A DNA stretch of 64,000 bases from Niastella sp966212235 (GTDB taxonomy: Bacteria > Bacteroidota > Bacteroidia > Chitinophagales > Chitinophagaceae). Of this stretch, positions 41,925 through 51,228 are shown piece by piece. The position numbers and the translations under genes were made by a program. The first letter of the stretch is position 1. Every line of letters begins with the position of its first letter. The stretch is taken from NCBI GenBank assembly GCA_966212235.1, contig CBIHPP010000002.1:372001-436000 (forward strand), read 5' to 3'. The notes beneath the pieces are model-generated. The model was given only the letters and a program-made list of their open reading frames with translations, ran no database searches and was not told the origin of the DNA.

Positions 41925-42609
41925 AATAAAGTGCATAATAATAGAAGACGAACCATTAGCCGTAAAGGTTTTGTCTGATTATATTTTGCTGGTACCATTC
42001 CTGGAATTACAGGGAACATTTAAAGATGCTATTCTTGCAACAGACTACTTGCGGCAAAATAATACCGACCTTATTTTTTTAGATATTCACTTGCCTAAAT
42101 TAAAAGGCATGGCTTTTTTGAAAACACTTACATCTCCGCCTGCGATAATCATAACTACGGCTTATCATCAATATGCAGTAGAGGGGTTTAATTTAAACGT
42201 AACAGATTACCTGTTAAAGCCATTTGAGTTTGAACGGTTTTTAATAGCGGTAACCAAAGTGAAAACAGCACAAGCAGAAAAACAGCCACGTTATGAAAGC
42301 CAGGAGATAAAAGACTACCTGTTTCTAAATGTTCAGAAGAAGAAGGTGAAAATATTATTCTCAGAGATCGTTTATATTGAAAGTCAGCGGGAATACATCA
42401 AGATCGTTACCACCAAAAAAGAATACGTTTCAAAAATGGGTACGCATGAAATAGAGGCGCTTTTACCAGCCAATCTCTTTAAGCGAATTCACCGGTCTTT
42501 TATCGTTTCAGTAAGCAAGATTGAATCCTATACAGCTGAAACGGTGGAGGTGAATGGCATAGCTATCCCGGTTGGCAAAGCCTATAGAGATGTTATAGAG
42601 AATTTGTAG
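41917..42609 (+). CDS. LytTR-family response regulator
   Basis: Response regulator of 230 residues paired with the preceding kinase. The receiver domain (1-120) has IIEDEPLAV with acidic residues 9-11, the phospho-acceptor Asp in LIFLDIHLPKLKG (about 56) and the conserved Lys in DYLLKPFEF (about 105). The C-terminal LytTR DNA-binding domain (about 130-228) contains IVYIESQREYIKIVTTKKEYVSKMGTHEIEALLPANLFKRIHRSFIVSVSKIES. Such regulators bind direct repeats upstream of target genes. The neighbouring sugar dehydrogenase gene, 92 bases downstream, is a possible target or co-transcript. Confidence 0.94.
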   Translation: MSRIKCIIIEDEPLAVKVLSDYILLVPFLELQGTFKDAILATDYLRQNNTDLIFLDIHLPKLKGMAFLKTLTSPPAIIITTAYHQYAVEGFNLNVTDYLLKPFEFERFLIAVTKVKTAQAEKQPRYESQEIKDYLFLNVQKKKVKILFSEIVYIESQREYIKIVTTKKEYVSKMGTHEIEALLPANLFKRIHRSFIVSVSKIESYTAETVEVNGIAIPVGKAYRDVIENL

Positions 42610-42701
42610 CTTTTAGACATCAGCCGACGGTCAGGCATAAACATTGATGCTAAATACTTAATTTGCTTTAATCCTGACCCGGAATAAATAAATTACACAA
42701 T

Positions 42702-43949
42702 ATGAGTAAGATCTTCTGTTTAGCGATTTGCCTTGCAGTAACAACCATTGCTTGTAAGGACAGCAATCAAAGGGCCGTGGAAAGCGCCAATGCGGATCCC
42801 GTCAAGACCGGCGATACGCTGGGTGGGCCTGTAGAAACTCAAACCCCCAACTCGACGTATAAGCCCGCCTTCCCGGGCCAGACGCGGATCGACCGGGTTA
42901 TTACAAAAACACCGTATGAAGCCACCGTGATCACTTCCGATCTCAAATCACCATGGGGCATTGCCGTAATGCCCGACGGCCGGTTCCTCATCACACAGAA
43001 AGAGGGTACTATGCGCATCGTTACGGCTGAAGGAAAACCAGGTAACCCAATTACTGGGCTGCTACCGGTAAACAGCCGGGCGCAGGGTGGCTTGTTAGGG
43101 CTAACGCTTGATCCGTCTTTTGCCAGTAACAGAATGGTGTACTGGACTTTTTCTGAGGATATTAATAAAGGTACACTCACCAGTGTAGCAAAAGGCCGGC
43201 TTGCCAATGACGAACAACGGATAGAAAATGCGACGGTTATTTACCGCGCCACACCGGAACACAACAGCAACCTGCATTACGGCGGCAGGATCCTGTTCGA
43301 CAAAACAGGCAACCTGATCGTAAGCACCGGTGAACGTTCTGACATCGAGACCAGGCCCCTGGCGCAATCGCTCAATGCTGGTTTGGGCAAAATCGTTCGC
43401 ATAACTACGAGCGGACAACCGGCAAGCGGAAATCCTTTTGCGGGTCAAAATAATGTAAGGCCGGAAATTTATTCTTATGGACACCGTAATGTGCAGAGTC
43501 TGGCCTGGAATCCAGAAACCGGCGATCTGTGGGAAGGTGAATTTGGTCCACGAGGAGGTGATGAACTGAACCTTATTAAAGCCGGAAAAAATTACGGCTG
43601 GCCAACGATTACCTACGGCATTGAATACAGCGGAGAAAAAGTTGGCGACGGCATTACGCAGAAAGAAGGCCTGGAACAGCCGGTTTACTATTGGGACCCG
43701 GTGATATCGCCAAGTGGTATGACATTTTACAATGGCGACAACATGCCGGAGTGGAAAAACAATTTATTCATTGCTGCTTTGAACAAGCCACATGTTGTAC
43801 GACTGGTCATTAAAAACAATAAAGTGATTGGAGAAGAAAGGTTGTTGGAAAAAGAAAGCCAGCGGTTCAGGGATATCACCGTTGGTAAGGATGGTGCGTT
43901 GTACGCCGTTACCGATGCCGGCAAAATGTACCGCATAGGAAAGAAGTAA
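42702..43949 (+). CDS. PQQ-dependent aldose sugar dehydrogenase-like lipoprotein
   Basis: Exported protein of 415 residues with lipobox ending at Cys18 (VTTIACKDS). The six-bladed propeller matches soluble glucose/aldose sugar dehydrogenases: LKSPWGIAVMPDGRFLITQKEGTMRIV, GGLLGLTLDPSFASNRMVYWTFSE, NLHYGGRILFDKTGNLIVSTGER with the putative catalytic His in the LHYGG segment, GHRNVQSLAWNPETGDLWEGEFGPRGGDELN and the Arg-containing ends. These enzymes oxidise aldoses using PQQ and Ca. Whether the organism makes PQQ cannot be seen here. A terminator follows at 43981-44005. Confidence 0.92.
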   Translation: MSKIFCLAICLAVTTIACKDSNQRAVESANADPVKTGDTLGGPVETQTPNSTYKPAFPGQTRIDRVITKTPYEATVITSDLKSPWGIAVMPDGRFLITQKEGTMRIVTAEGKPGNPITGLLPVNSRAQGGLLGLTLDPSFASNRMVYWTFSEDINKGTLTSVAKGRLANDEQRIENATVIYRATPEHNSNLHYGGRILFDKTGNLIVSTGERSDIETRPLAQSLNAGLGKIVRITTSGQPASGNPFAGQNNVRPEIYSYGHRNVQSLAWNPETGDLWEGEFGPRGGDELNLIKAGKNYGWPTITYGIEYSGEKVGDGITQKEGLEQPVYYWDPVISPSGMTFYNGDNMPEWKNNLFIAALNKPHVVRLVIKNNKVIGEERLLEKESQRFRDITVGKDGALYAVTDAGKMYRIGKK

Positions 43950-43980
43950 GGAATATCATTCATACTTAAAAAATTAGAGA

Positions 43981-44005
43981 GTCCCGCCGTTAGCGGGGCT
44001 TTTTT
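43981..44005 (+). terminator. Intrinsic terminator
   Basis: Stem GTCCCGC/GCGGGGC (one G-U), five-base loop CGTTA, then six T; 31 bases after the sugar dehydrogenase stop codon. Confidence 0.9.
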
Positions 44006-44019
44006 GTTGCTAGCTGTGA

Positions 44020-44027
44020 TATATTTG
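44020..44027 (+). promoter_or_regulatory. Bacteroidetes-type -7 promoter element (TATATTTG)
   Basis: Matches TAnnTTTG exactly, right after the previous gene's terminator and 23 bases before the acetolactate decarboxylase ATG. No TTTG occurs at the expected -33 distance, so the -33 box is weak. Confidence 0.6.
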
Positions 44028-44050
44028 CCCTTTAAATATCAAGTAACAAC

Positions 44051-44872
44051 ATGCGCATAACAACTATTTTAGGGGTCGCTACCCTGACTATCACTATATT
44101 TTCCGCCATTTCTTTTGTTCCAACACCACCTGACAATCGTGCAGATACACCACCTAATCACCTCTTCACAGTAGGGGTTGGCGCCGCATTGATAGGAGGG
44201 TTATACGATGGAAACTATCCTTACAGCTTGCTTAAGAAACATGGCAATTTTGGATTAGGTGCTCCGGATAAACTGGATGGAGAACTTGTTGTATTCCAGG
44301 GAAAGATTTATCAAACCCAACACACTGGTAAAACTTTTGTAGTAGACGACCGGCAATTAACACCCTTTGCCATGGTCCATTTTTTTCAACCCGATAAAAA
44401 GATCACCCCTGGCAGAACAATGGACAAGAAATCGCTTTTCGCTTACCTCGATAGCATACTTACAAATGTGAACGGCCTGTATGCCATTCATATCAGTGGA
44501 AAATTCAGCTATCTTAAAACCAGGGCTTTCCCGCCGGTAAAAGCACATGACCATACACCACTGGCCGCCATGTTGCCGCTGCAACATTTTTTTGAATTTA
44601 GTAACGCGAAGGGTGACCTGATAGGTTACCGCCTGCCTTCATTTATGGATAATACCAATATTTCAGGCTATCATTTTCATTTTCTGTCTGACCAAAAAGA
44701 TGCCGGTGGGCATATCATTGATCTAAAAGCAGACAGCATCACCATTGAAATTGACAGGCTCGACAGTTATACGATACACATACCGGCAAACAGTGATTTC
44801 GACAAGTTTGATTTTAAAAAGAACCGGGAAGAAGATATTAAAAGTGTGGAGAGGGGAGCAACAGGGAAGTAA
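44051..44872 (+). CDS. budA: Acetolactate decarboxylase with export signal
   Basis: Converts alpha-acetolactate to acetoin, the middle step of the butanediol pathway. The domain spans about residues 38-260, with GVGAALIGGLYDGNYPYSLLKKHGNFGLGAPDKLDGELVVFQGKIYQT and the zinc-binding part GYHFHFLSDQKDAGGHIIDL, whose three His (HFH and GGH) fit the zinc site, plus the LDGEL segment near the start. The first 22 residues are hydrophobic and end in SAISFVPTPPD, suggesting export, as reported for some Bacillus enzymes. No acetolactate synthase or butanediol dehydrogenase is next to it, so its role here is unclear; it may act on acetolactate released from cells. Confidence 0.9.
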   Translation: MRITTILGVATLTITIFSAISFVPTPPDNRADTPPNHLFTVGVGAALIGGLYDGNYPYSLLKKHGNFGLGAPDKLDGELVVFQGKIYQTQHTGKTFVVDDRQLTPFAMVHFFQPDKKITPGRTMDKKSLFAYLDSILTNVNGLYAIHISGKFSYLKTRAFPPVKAHDHTPLAAMLPLQHFFEFSNAKGDLIGYRLPSFMDNTNISGYHFHFLSDQKDAGGHIIDLKADSITIEIDRLDSYTIHIPANSDFDKFDFKKNREEDIKSVERGATGK

Positions 44873-44879
44873 ATGAAAA

Positions 44880-44903
44880 GGCTGCCTCTTATTTGAGACA
44901 GCC
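44880..44903. terminator. Terminator between convergent genes
   Basis: GGCTG-c-CTC pairs with GAG-a-CAGCC around a TTATTT loop, with an A run on the left and CTTTGTTTT on the right; lies between budA and the convergent GH5 gene. Confidence 0.8.
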
Positions 44904-44939
44904 CTTTGTTTTGATAATTGTACTGCAAAAAACCAATAG

Positions 44940-47036
44940 CTATTTTTTCACGATCCGTTTAATGATCTTTTTATCACCGTTAATAAGCTGCACTACATAT
45001 ATACCGGCAGGATATTTATTGATGTGTAATTTGTGAACATTGCCCGATGCCATTCCGGTGTAATAGGTCCTTCCATTAATATCGGTTACCACCACCTGAG
45101 TTCTTTGTGCGCTTTCAGGCAGGGTGATGGTTACTTCATCTTTTGCAGGAACAGGATATACCTGTATATTTTGCTCCAGGTTGTTTGTGGTAGTTATTGC
45201 GTTTGTTGATGTGCGAGCGGTAGCAGCTGTACCGTATACCTCCAACTCATAAATAGAATAACCATAATCAGAACCGCGAGCGGTGCCATACATGCGGACA
45301 TATCTGCCTGTAGTTGTCAATCCCGTATAGTCATTGGTGAGCGAAGTATTTCCCTGGATATCTTTTACTGTTGTCCAGCTGGAATTATCAGTAGACACCT
45401 GTACCAGGAAATTCCTTGCATAGGCTGCTTCCCACACGAATTTAATGCGCGAGATATTGTATTGGGCGCCGAGGTCAACGGTGATCCACTGCGGATCAAC
45501 ATACAAGGTAGCCGACCAACGCGTAGTGGTGTTGCCATCCACGGCATAATTCCCTTCAAGCCCGGCTCCTTCAACAGAAGATACGGTTACATTTTTATTC
45601 AAAGCAATATTGGCAGCGGCAGTAACCTGTGTGCCGTACACTTCCAGGTCATAGATGGAATAACCATAAGTAGTGCCACGGGCAGTGCCGTAAATGCGTA
45701 CATAACGGCCTGTAGCAGATAAGCCTGTGTAGTCGTTGCTTAACGAAGTATTGTTCTGCACATTTTGCAAAGTGTTCCAGTTGCTGTTATCGCTTGAAAC
45801 CTGTACCAGGAAATTCTTGCCATAGGCAGCTTCCCAGTTGATGCGGATACGGTTGATGGCATAGCTGTTACCGAGATCAACGGTGATCCATTGCGGATCA
45901 ACACCCTCTGCACTGGCCCAGCGGGTTGAACCATTGCCATCTACGGCGTTAGAACCCGGCAGGGTGCCGTCTTCAATAGAAGAAACAGTAACGAATTTGT
46001 TCAGGGCAATGTTTGTAGGATTAGGATTTGTTGGTCCACCAAAATCATCTGCCGGACTCAGTATATTGTTGCGAATAAACAAACCAGCTTCTTTCAGTCT
46101 GCTGGTTGTCCAGTTAGTGCCGGAGCAGGTACCGGTTGTCCAAACCGCACCGCTTCTGGCATCATCGCTATAGTTCCAGTTTGCCCAACTGATCTTTTTC
46201 GTGCGCATGAGGTCCATATACCGTTGCGACATGGTCATGTCGTTGGCGCCATCGCCGGAAGCTTCCTGCGTGCCAAATTCGGTAACGAAGATGGGCAGCC
46301 GGTCAGAAGCCCAGTCAAGATGGTTGAGGTAAGAATCCCGGTGGTCTTTGGCGTAAAAGTGAAAAGTGTACAGGATATTCGCGAAGGTAAGTGGACTGTT
46401 CACGATCTCCTGTGCGCTACTACCTTCTGACAGACCCAATGAAGACCAGGCCCTGGTGCCCACGATAATGGGAGCATCGTTGTCAATAGCCCTGATGACG
46501 GGGATCACCTGGTTGGCATAATTCTTAATGGTTGCCCAGCTTACATTGCCATTGGGTTCATTACAGATCTCATACAGGATGTTGTTATTGTTTTTAAACG
46601 TATTGGCCATCTCGGTAAAGAAAGTGATGGCGCGGCTGGTGTTGTAGTTGGGATCGCCGGGTGTAAGCATGTGAAAGTCGATCAGCGCATACATACCCCG
46701 TGAAGTTACTTTATTCACCAGTGTTTTTACCAGGTTGGTATAATAGGTGGGATTGGTTTCATAGCCCCCTTCCTGGATATACATGGAAATACGAAATACG
46801 TCTGCTCCCCAGTCATTCGCCACCGCATCGAGCGAGGCATCGGTCAAACACTGGTTATACCATTGAATACCGTGTGAACTCATGCCACGTAATTGAATAG
46901 GGTAGCCGTTCTTGTTGGTTAATTTGGTACCTACTACTGTTAGCTGACCGTTGGTGGCAACGGGTGTTTGCCCAAATCCACAGGCACAGAGGAAAAGGTT
47001 TACAAAGAGGAAAATTGGTTTCATTGGTCGTTTCAT
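44940..47036 (-). CDS. Secreted GH5 glycanase with two discoidin-type CBMs and a type IX sorting domain
   Basis: Large secreted enzyme of 698 residues. After the signal peptide (to about FGQ23), the GH5 (cellulase-type) barrel covers about 28-330: LRGMSSHGIQW, YALIDFHMLTPGDPN, acid/base Glu160 in YEICNEPNG and nucleophile Glu253 in FVTEFGTQE. Two tandem F5/8 type C (discoidin/CBM32-like) domains follow at about 345-465 and 475-600, each starting NIALNK-x-VTVSS and ending YGYSIY-x-LEVYG; they are close copies and presumably bind glycans. The last 75 residues are a type IX secretion C-terminal sorting domain (YPVPAKDEVTITLP ... YPAGIYVVQLINGDKKIIKRIVKK). It likely cleaves a beta-glucan or mannan at the cell surface. 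Confidence 0.93.
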   Translation of the reverse strand: MKRPMKPIFLFVNLFLCACGFGQTPVATNGQLTVVGTKLTNKNGYPIQLRGMSSHGIQWYNQCLTDASLDAVANDWGADVFRISMYIQEGGYETNPTYYTNLVKTLVNKVTSRGMYALIDFHMLTPGDPNYNTSRAITFFTEMANTFKNNNNILYEICNEPNGNVSWATIKNYANQVIPVIRAIDNDAPIIVGTRAWSSLGLSEGSSAQEIVNSPLTFANILYTFHFYAKDHRDSYLNHLDWASDRLPIFVTEFGTQEASGDGANDMTMSQRYMDLMRTKKISWANWNYSDDARSGAVWTTGTCSGTNWTTSRLKEAGLFIRNNILSPADDFGGPTNPNPTNIALNKFVTVSSIEDGTLPGSNAVDGNGSTRWASAEGVDPQWITVDLGNSYAINRIRINWEAAYGKNFLVQVSSDNSNWNTLQNVQNNTSLSNDYTGLSATGRYVRIYGTARGTTYGYSIYDLEVYGTQVTAAANIALNKNVTVSSVEGAGLEGNYAVDGNTTTRWSATLYVDPQWITVDLGAQYNISRIKFVWEAAYARNFLVQVSTDNSSWTTVKDIQGNTSLTNDYTGLTTTGRYVRMYGTARGSDYGYSIYELEVYGTAATARTSTNAITTTNNLEQNIQVYPVPAKDEVTITLPESAQRTQVVVTDINGRTYYTGMASGNVHKLHINKYPAGIYVVQLINGDKKIIKRIVKK

Positions 47037-47156
47037 TAATTGGTTTATTTACATGGTTCAGAAAAAGACAAACGGGTTGGCCTCTCCTGTTATGAAAAGG
47101 TGACAAGTGTGCAGGGGCGTTTGAATTATTAACAGTGAAGAAGGTGCATCGTATGC

Positions 47157-47178
47157 ATATAGCTTAGTTTAGCTATAT
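47157..47178. promoter_or_regulatory. 8-bp inverted repeat upstream of the GH5 gene
   Basis: ATATAGCT and AGCTATAT separated by TAGTTT, about 120 bases before the GH5 start codon. Possible operator; otherwise the 257-base gap 47037-47293 shows nothing coding. Confidence 0.35.
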
Positions 47179-47293
47179 ATGTTATAGGGATCACAAATGT
47201 AGGAAACGACCAGTACTAATGTTGTCTTGTGGATAAGAATTCTACTTATTAGGTTTTAGTTCTATTTGATGGTTGGCTCTGGCAGACTGTTTA

Positions 47294-48367
47294 TTATTTC
47301 TTTCTGGCTAAAAGTAGTTTATCCAAAATCTTTAAATAGATCCCGGTTGGAACCTGACGTTCATACTCATATTTTGTCTTATGAGCAATTACTAAGTCGA
47401 GCTTTGGTATAACCGTAATAAACTGTCCAAAAGCGCCACTGGCTGTATAGGCGCCCTCATAGAAGCCCTGGTTATAAGGGTTGTCCCAAACCCACCATAA
47501 ATACCCATAACCAAAATGGAAGTAAGCCGTTTTATTTTGCTCTGCCTCTTTGAAAGTAGTAACCGGTGAAGTAGTGGTTGCCACCCAACTCGCAGGCAAA
47601 ATCTGTTTTGTTTTCCATTTTCCCTTTCTAAGCATTAGATAACCAAGCCTGGCCATATCCCGGGTAGAAAACCACATGTGATAAGCAAGATATTTAGACC
47701 TGGTGGTGTCTCCTGTTTTTCGTTGTGCTTCTTTTTTCCAATCCTGCATTTGTAAAGGTTTTGCCAGAACAGAATCAATAAGGTCATAAATGTTTTTGCC
47801 TGTCTGCTGTTCAAGAATGTAGCCTGCTATGTTAAAATCCCAGTTATTATACAGCCAAAAACTGCCCGGTTGAATGCTGCCTCTTTTGGGTGCCATAGAT
47901 GAAGCATCCCCTTCATTACTTGCCGGATGATAAACACCGGACCGGGCTGTGAGTAAATTTTTTATAGTTGCCTTCTTTTCTATAGATGCAAGTCCGCCAA
48001 TATCATCCAATCTAAGTTGCTCTATTGTTGTACTTAGATTGATGGTTCCATTTTCCACAAACGGTCCGTAAAGCATTGAAAGGACACTTTTTCGACAGGA
48101 AGCTATGTAACTCAGCTCTTGAATGTCTCCAAATTCAAAAAGGGTTTTACCACTTTGAATAACCACCATTCCCGTTGTTTGAGCGCTATCGACAATAAAG
48201 CTGCGAAGTTGTCTAAGCTTATTTATGTCCCAGCCGTAATCACCTGGGTTTGACATTTTATCCCAGGTGCTATCTGGATACACATCAGTCGGGCTTTGGA
48301 TTGTATTTAATGTTTGAGCAAAAGCCCAAAATGGTAGCAGTATAATAAGAAGTATGAGTTTTTGCAT
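47294..48367 (-). CDS. Class C beta-lactamase-like serine hydrolase, exported
   Basis: Exported protein of about 357 residues starting at MQKLILLIIL, with signal peptide to FAQ. It has the beta-lactamase/penicillin-binding fold of class C. The SxxK motif is SCRK in ELSYIASCRKSVLSMLYGPFV, the YxN-type motif is YNN in FWLYNNWDFNIAGYILEQQTG, and the third motif region is near YLWWVWDN. Further matches are NLLTARSGVYHPA and RDMARLGYLMLRKGKWKTKQILPASW, typical of esterase or peptidase members (serine hydrolases) rather than true beta-lactamases. Substrate unknown. Confidence 0.9.
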   Translation of the reverse strand: MQKLILLIILLPFWAFAQTLNTIQSPTDVYPDSTWDKMSNPGDYGWDINKLRQLRSFIVDSAQTTGMVVIQSGKTLFEFGDIQELSYIASCRKSVLSMLYGPFVENGTINLSTTIEQLRLDDIGGLASIEKKATIKNLLTARSGVYHPASNEGDASSMAPKRGSIQPGSFWLYNNWDFNIAGYILEQQTGKNIYDLIDSVLAKPLQMQDWKKEAQRKTGDTTRSKYLAYHMWFSTRDMARLGYLMLRKGKWKTKQILPASWVATTTSPVTTFKEAEQNKTAYFHFGYGYLWWVWDNPYNQGFYEGAYTASGAFGQFITVIPKLDLVIAHKTKYEYERQVPTGIYLKILDKLLLARKK

Positions 48368-48449
48368 AGCTGTAATTTCGAGCAAGACAGTAATTGCTTC
48401 TATGTTCTGTATTATCCGAAATTACACCTTCCTTGCAAAATATTTCACT

Positions 48450-49253
48450 TCAATGATGCCTGTGAAGAATATCCGGCGTCAGCCCCGGTAACTTAACTTT
48501 ATAACGAAACCTGCCATCAAATGCATCCTCTTCTTTCAAAAGCTCATGTTCCTTTTTGCTGATCCAGAATGTTTGTGTATAAGATTTACCGTTATATGAT
48601 CCCGATGTTTCCAGCATCCAGCATGCTACTTGCCGGTTGTCCAGCGTACGAAGCGTTTCATTGCCCGTTACTTTATAGGTTACAAATTTTGGTGGAGATA
48701 AGCCTGCATCATAAAAATTAATCGCAAAGGTTTTTCCGATTGCCAGCGGAAGCATTTCAAAGGTTTCTATATCCAGATGCCAGTTAAAATTGGGACGGTC
48801 AAATGCCAGGTGAAAGTCTTTCTGGGTATTTCCGTCCACCGAATCAGATCCTTTAATATCTGTGTTACTCCAGTTATAGGCCGCTATTTTACCTTTAGCT
48901 GCCGCTGCATGATACAGCGGTGTAAAATCTTTCACGCTGCCAAGCGATACAAACGTTCGGTACTCGTTGCTATCAGGGGTGAACCAGTATTCGCGGATAG
49001 CAAATACGTCCGTTCCATCTTTCTTTTCGATGCTGATATCACGCACCCAATACTGGAATTGCAACATTTTGGTGTATTGGGGCCATTGGTGATAGACCAG
49101 GTATTGTTTAAGTCCCGGCTTAAGAGATCCTGTATTCAAATGCTTTGAGCCCGGATATACCGTATCTACCTGGGCAAATAAAAAGTTCTCACTGATTAAC
49201 TGTAAGACCAATAGCAGGATAGTTATCAGAATCCATTGCCAATTTTTTTTCAT
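48450..49253 (-). CDS. Hypothetical exported protein (DUF3108-like)
   Basis: Exported protein of 267 residues with an N-terminal hydrophobic signal (WILITILLLVLQLISENFLFAQ). The rest is beta-rich with many aromatic residues. The stretch LPLAIGKTFAINFYDAGLSPPKFVTYKVTGNETLRTLDNRQVACWMLETSGSYNGKSYTQTFWISKKEHELLKEEDAFDGRFRYKVKL is reminiscent of DUF3108-type periplasmic proteins, in which a cell-surface lipid or polysaccharide role has been suggested. I do not assign a function. It is divergent from the histidine kinase gene, 188 bases apart, and might be its target. Confidence 0.7.
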   Translation of the reverse strand: MKKNWQWILITILLLVLQLISENFLFAQVDTVYPGSKHLNTGSLKPGLKQYLVYHQWPQYTKMLQFQYWVRDISIEKKDGTDVFAIREYWFTPDSNEYRTFVSLGSVKDFTPLYHAAAAKGKIAAYNWSNTDIKGSDSVDGNTQKDFHLAFDRPNFNWHLDIETFEMLPLAIGKTFAINFYDAGLSPPKFVTYKVTGNETLRTLDNRQVACWMLETSGSYNGKSYTQTFWISKKEHELLKEEDAFDGRFRYKVKLPGLTPDILHRHH

Positions 49254-49441
49254 GTGTATTGTATATGATGATTAGGGATGCATAAATTTCATGGAATCGG
49301 TCTGCATTTAAAAAAAGGTTCAATAAAAAGCTTATATTATTCAACAAGGCAACGACCTTCTTAAACAACCCTAACGGTTGAGAATAAAAGGCGAATGGTT
49401 GAAAAAAAGCAGCTATCATGAAATTCATTGTAATTTTAACG

Positions 49442-50461
49442 ATGACTATTTTTAACGGGAATGCAAGGCCTGTACAGCTGCAGTATCTCATATGGGGGAT
49501 CATGTTCCTGGTTACCTTTTTTTCAATGCTTCCTATGGATGGACCGGGGCAGTCGGCTATTTATGCAGCTTTGAATATCATCATCTATGCGATCATCGTT
49601 TATGGCAACCTCAATTTCCTGATACGGGTTTTTTATGAGAAAGGTCGTATTGTGCAATATGTGGCAGGTTCCATACTGTTCCTGGTGCTGATAGGTATTG
49701 CCAGGGCCAGTCTCTTACTATTTATCTATAACCGCTTCTTTGCAGAAAAGCCGGTACCACTTGGCATGAAAGCAATTGCCTACAGTATTTTTACCGGTGT
49801 AGTTGTATACGTTATCAGTTTTATCATCCGGCTGGCACTTCGCTACTTTACGTTAAAACAACAGGCCGATGAAATTATTGCCCAGAAAAGTCAGGCCGAG
49901 CTTAACCTGCTAAAATCCCAGGTACAGCCTCATTTTCTGTTCAATACCCTGAATAACATCTATTATGAAGCAATCCGCGAATCGCCCCGCACGGCCCTCT
50001 TTATTGAACGGCTTTCGGAGATCATGCGCTATTTTGTTGACGAAAGTCCCAGGGAAAAAGTAACGCTGGGCACCGAGATACAGTTCCTTGAGAATTATAT
50101 TGCTCTTGAAAGGATACGCATACGCCACGAAGTGGCTATTACCTTTACCAGGCAATGCAATCCTGTTACAGGTATTCCACCCATGTTATTAATGACCTTC
50201 GTAGAAAATATCTTTAAACATGGGATCGATAAATCCATCACCGGGAATGAGGTGAGTATTTCGCTGATACAATCCGATGAGCACCTGGTATTCCAGACAA
50301 TGAACCTGCTGCACGCACCCCAAACTGAAACGGCCACTCGCGGTTTTGGCATTAAGAATCTGCAAAAGCGGCTTTCGTTATTGTTTGGCAATAACTTCGA
50401 ATTAAGGACCTGGTCTTCTGGAAAATATTATCATGCTTTTTTAAAAATTCCAATCCAATGA
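49442..50461 (+). CDS. LytS/YehU-type sensor histidine kinase
   Basis: Membrane histidine kinase of about 339 residues. The start at MTIFNGNARPV is preferred; an in-frame ATG lies eight codons earlier. Four membrane helices are at about 10-145 (YLIWGIMFLVTFFSML, ALNIIIYAIIVYG, VAGSILFLVLIGIA, IFTGVVVYVISFIIRL). The kinase domain has LNLLKSQVQPHFLFNTLNNIYYEAI with the phospho-acceptor His, IPPMLLMTFVENIFKHGID (N box) and GFGIKNLQKRLSLLFG. It overlaps the response regulator by four bases (ATGA), so translation is coupled. Confidence 0.93.
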   Translation: MTIFNGNARPVQLQYLIWGIMFLVTFFSMLPMDGPGQSAIYAALNIIIYAIIVYGNLNFLIRVFYEKGRIVQYVAGSILFLVLIGIARASLLLFIYNRFFAEKPVPLGMKAIAYSIFTGVVVYVISFIIRLALRYFTLKQQADEIIAQKSQAELNLLKSQVQPHFLFNTLNNIYYEAIRESPRTALFIERLSEIMRYFVDESPREKVTLGTEIQFLENYIALERIRIRHEVAITFTRQCNPVTGIPPMLLMTFVENIFKHGIDKSITGNEVSISLIQSDEHLVFQTMNLLHAPQTETATRGFGIKNLQKRLSLLFGNNFELRTWSSGKYYHAFLKIPIQ

Positions 50462-51168
50462 GTGTACGCTGCATTATCGTTGACGATGAGCCCAATGCCG
50501 TTAACCTGCTGGAAATGTTTATCCGGCAAACCACTCAATGGCAATTGCTGGCCAAATGTTATGATGCCCTGGAAGCCCTGGCTTTCCTGAAAACAGAGGA
50601 AGTGGATGTTGTTTTTCTGGATATTAATATGCCTCATCTTTCCGGTATGGAATTGGCCGGGTTACTGCCGGCCAATACATATATTGTTTTTACCACTGCC
50701 TATTCGGAATATGCTGCAGACAGTTACGGGTATCCAACGCTCGATTACCTGATGAAACCTGTTACCCTCAAACGCTTTTATGCAGCCGTACAGAAAGTAG
50801 AAGCGCATTTTGCCAGAAAGGACGACGACCGGCCACTTTCACCTCCTTTGACAGAAGAATATTTTTTTATTAAATCAGGTAAAACGCTCCATAAGGTGCT
50901 GCTGAAAGATATCCTGTATTTTGAAGGGGAAAAAGAATATGTACGACTGGTCGCTTCTACCGGACAATTGCTGGTATACCGTCGTATGAAAGAGATAGAA
51001 GAACAACTTACCACGCCCTTTATAAGGGTGCATCACTCGTACATTGTAAATATAAGCCGGCTTGATAAAATTCAGGATAACCATGTTTTTATAGGCGGCA
51101 TGCAAATATCTGTGAGTGATAAGTTCAGGAACCAGTTTTTGGAAGCCGTTAAACTGCGAACATTTTAA
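50458..51168 (+). CDS. LytTR-family response regulator
   Basis: Response regulator of 236 residues, cognate to the preceding kinase. Receiver: CIIVDDEPNAVNLLEMFI, phospho-acceptor Asp in VVFLDINMPHLSG (about 55), Lys in DYLMKPVTLKRFY (about 101). The LytTR DNA-binding domain is at about 135-232 (ILYFEGEKEYVRLVASTGQLLVYRRMKEIEEQLTTPFIRVHHSYIVNISRLDKIQDNHVFIGG). It is a separate paralogue of the pair at 40869-42609. The next gene, a Crp/Fnr regulator, has its own -7-like element. Confidence 0.94.
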   Translation: MSVRCIIVDDEPNAVNLLEMFIRQTTQWQLLAKCYDALEALAFLKTEEVDVVFLDINMPHLSGMELAGLLPANTYIVFTTAYSEYAADSYGYPTLDYLMKPVTLKRFYAAVQKVEAHFARKDDDRPLSPPLTEEYFFIKSGKTLHKVLLKDILYFEGEKEYVRLVASTGQLLVYRRMKEIEEQLTTPFIRVHHSYIVNISRLDKIQDNHVFIGGMQISVSDKFRNQFLEAVKLRTF

Positions 51169-51181
51169 TTTGTTGTAATTT

Positions 51182-51189
51182 TAAATTTG
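51182..51189 (+). promoter_or_regulatory. -7 promoter element TAAATTTG
   Basis: Exact TAnnTTTG match, 14 bases after the LytTR gene stop and 39 bases before the Crp/Fnr-family ATG. No well-spaced -33 TTTG. Confidence 0.5.
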
Positions 51190-51228
51190 CGATCATAATC
51201 ATCAATCAGGCAAAAAAAATTATAGCAT

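Noticed and set aside
40869..51168. The two LytS/LytTR pairs as a recent duplication
   Set aside because: Their sequences differ strongly outside the family motifs, and they overlap by different lengths (8 and 4 bases). They look like ordinary distant paralogues.
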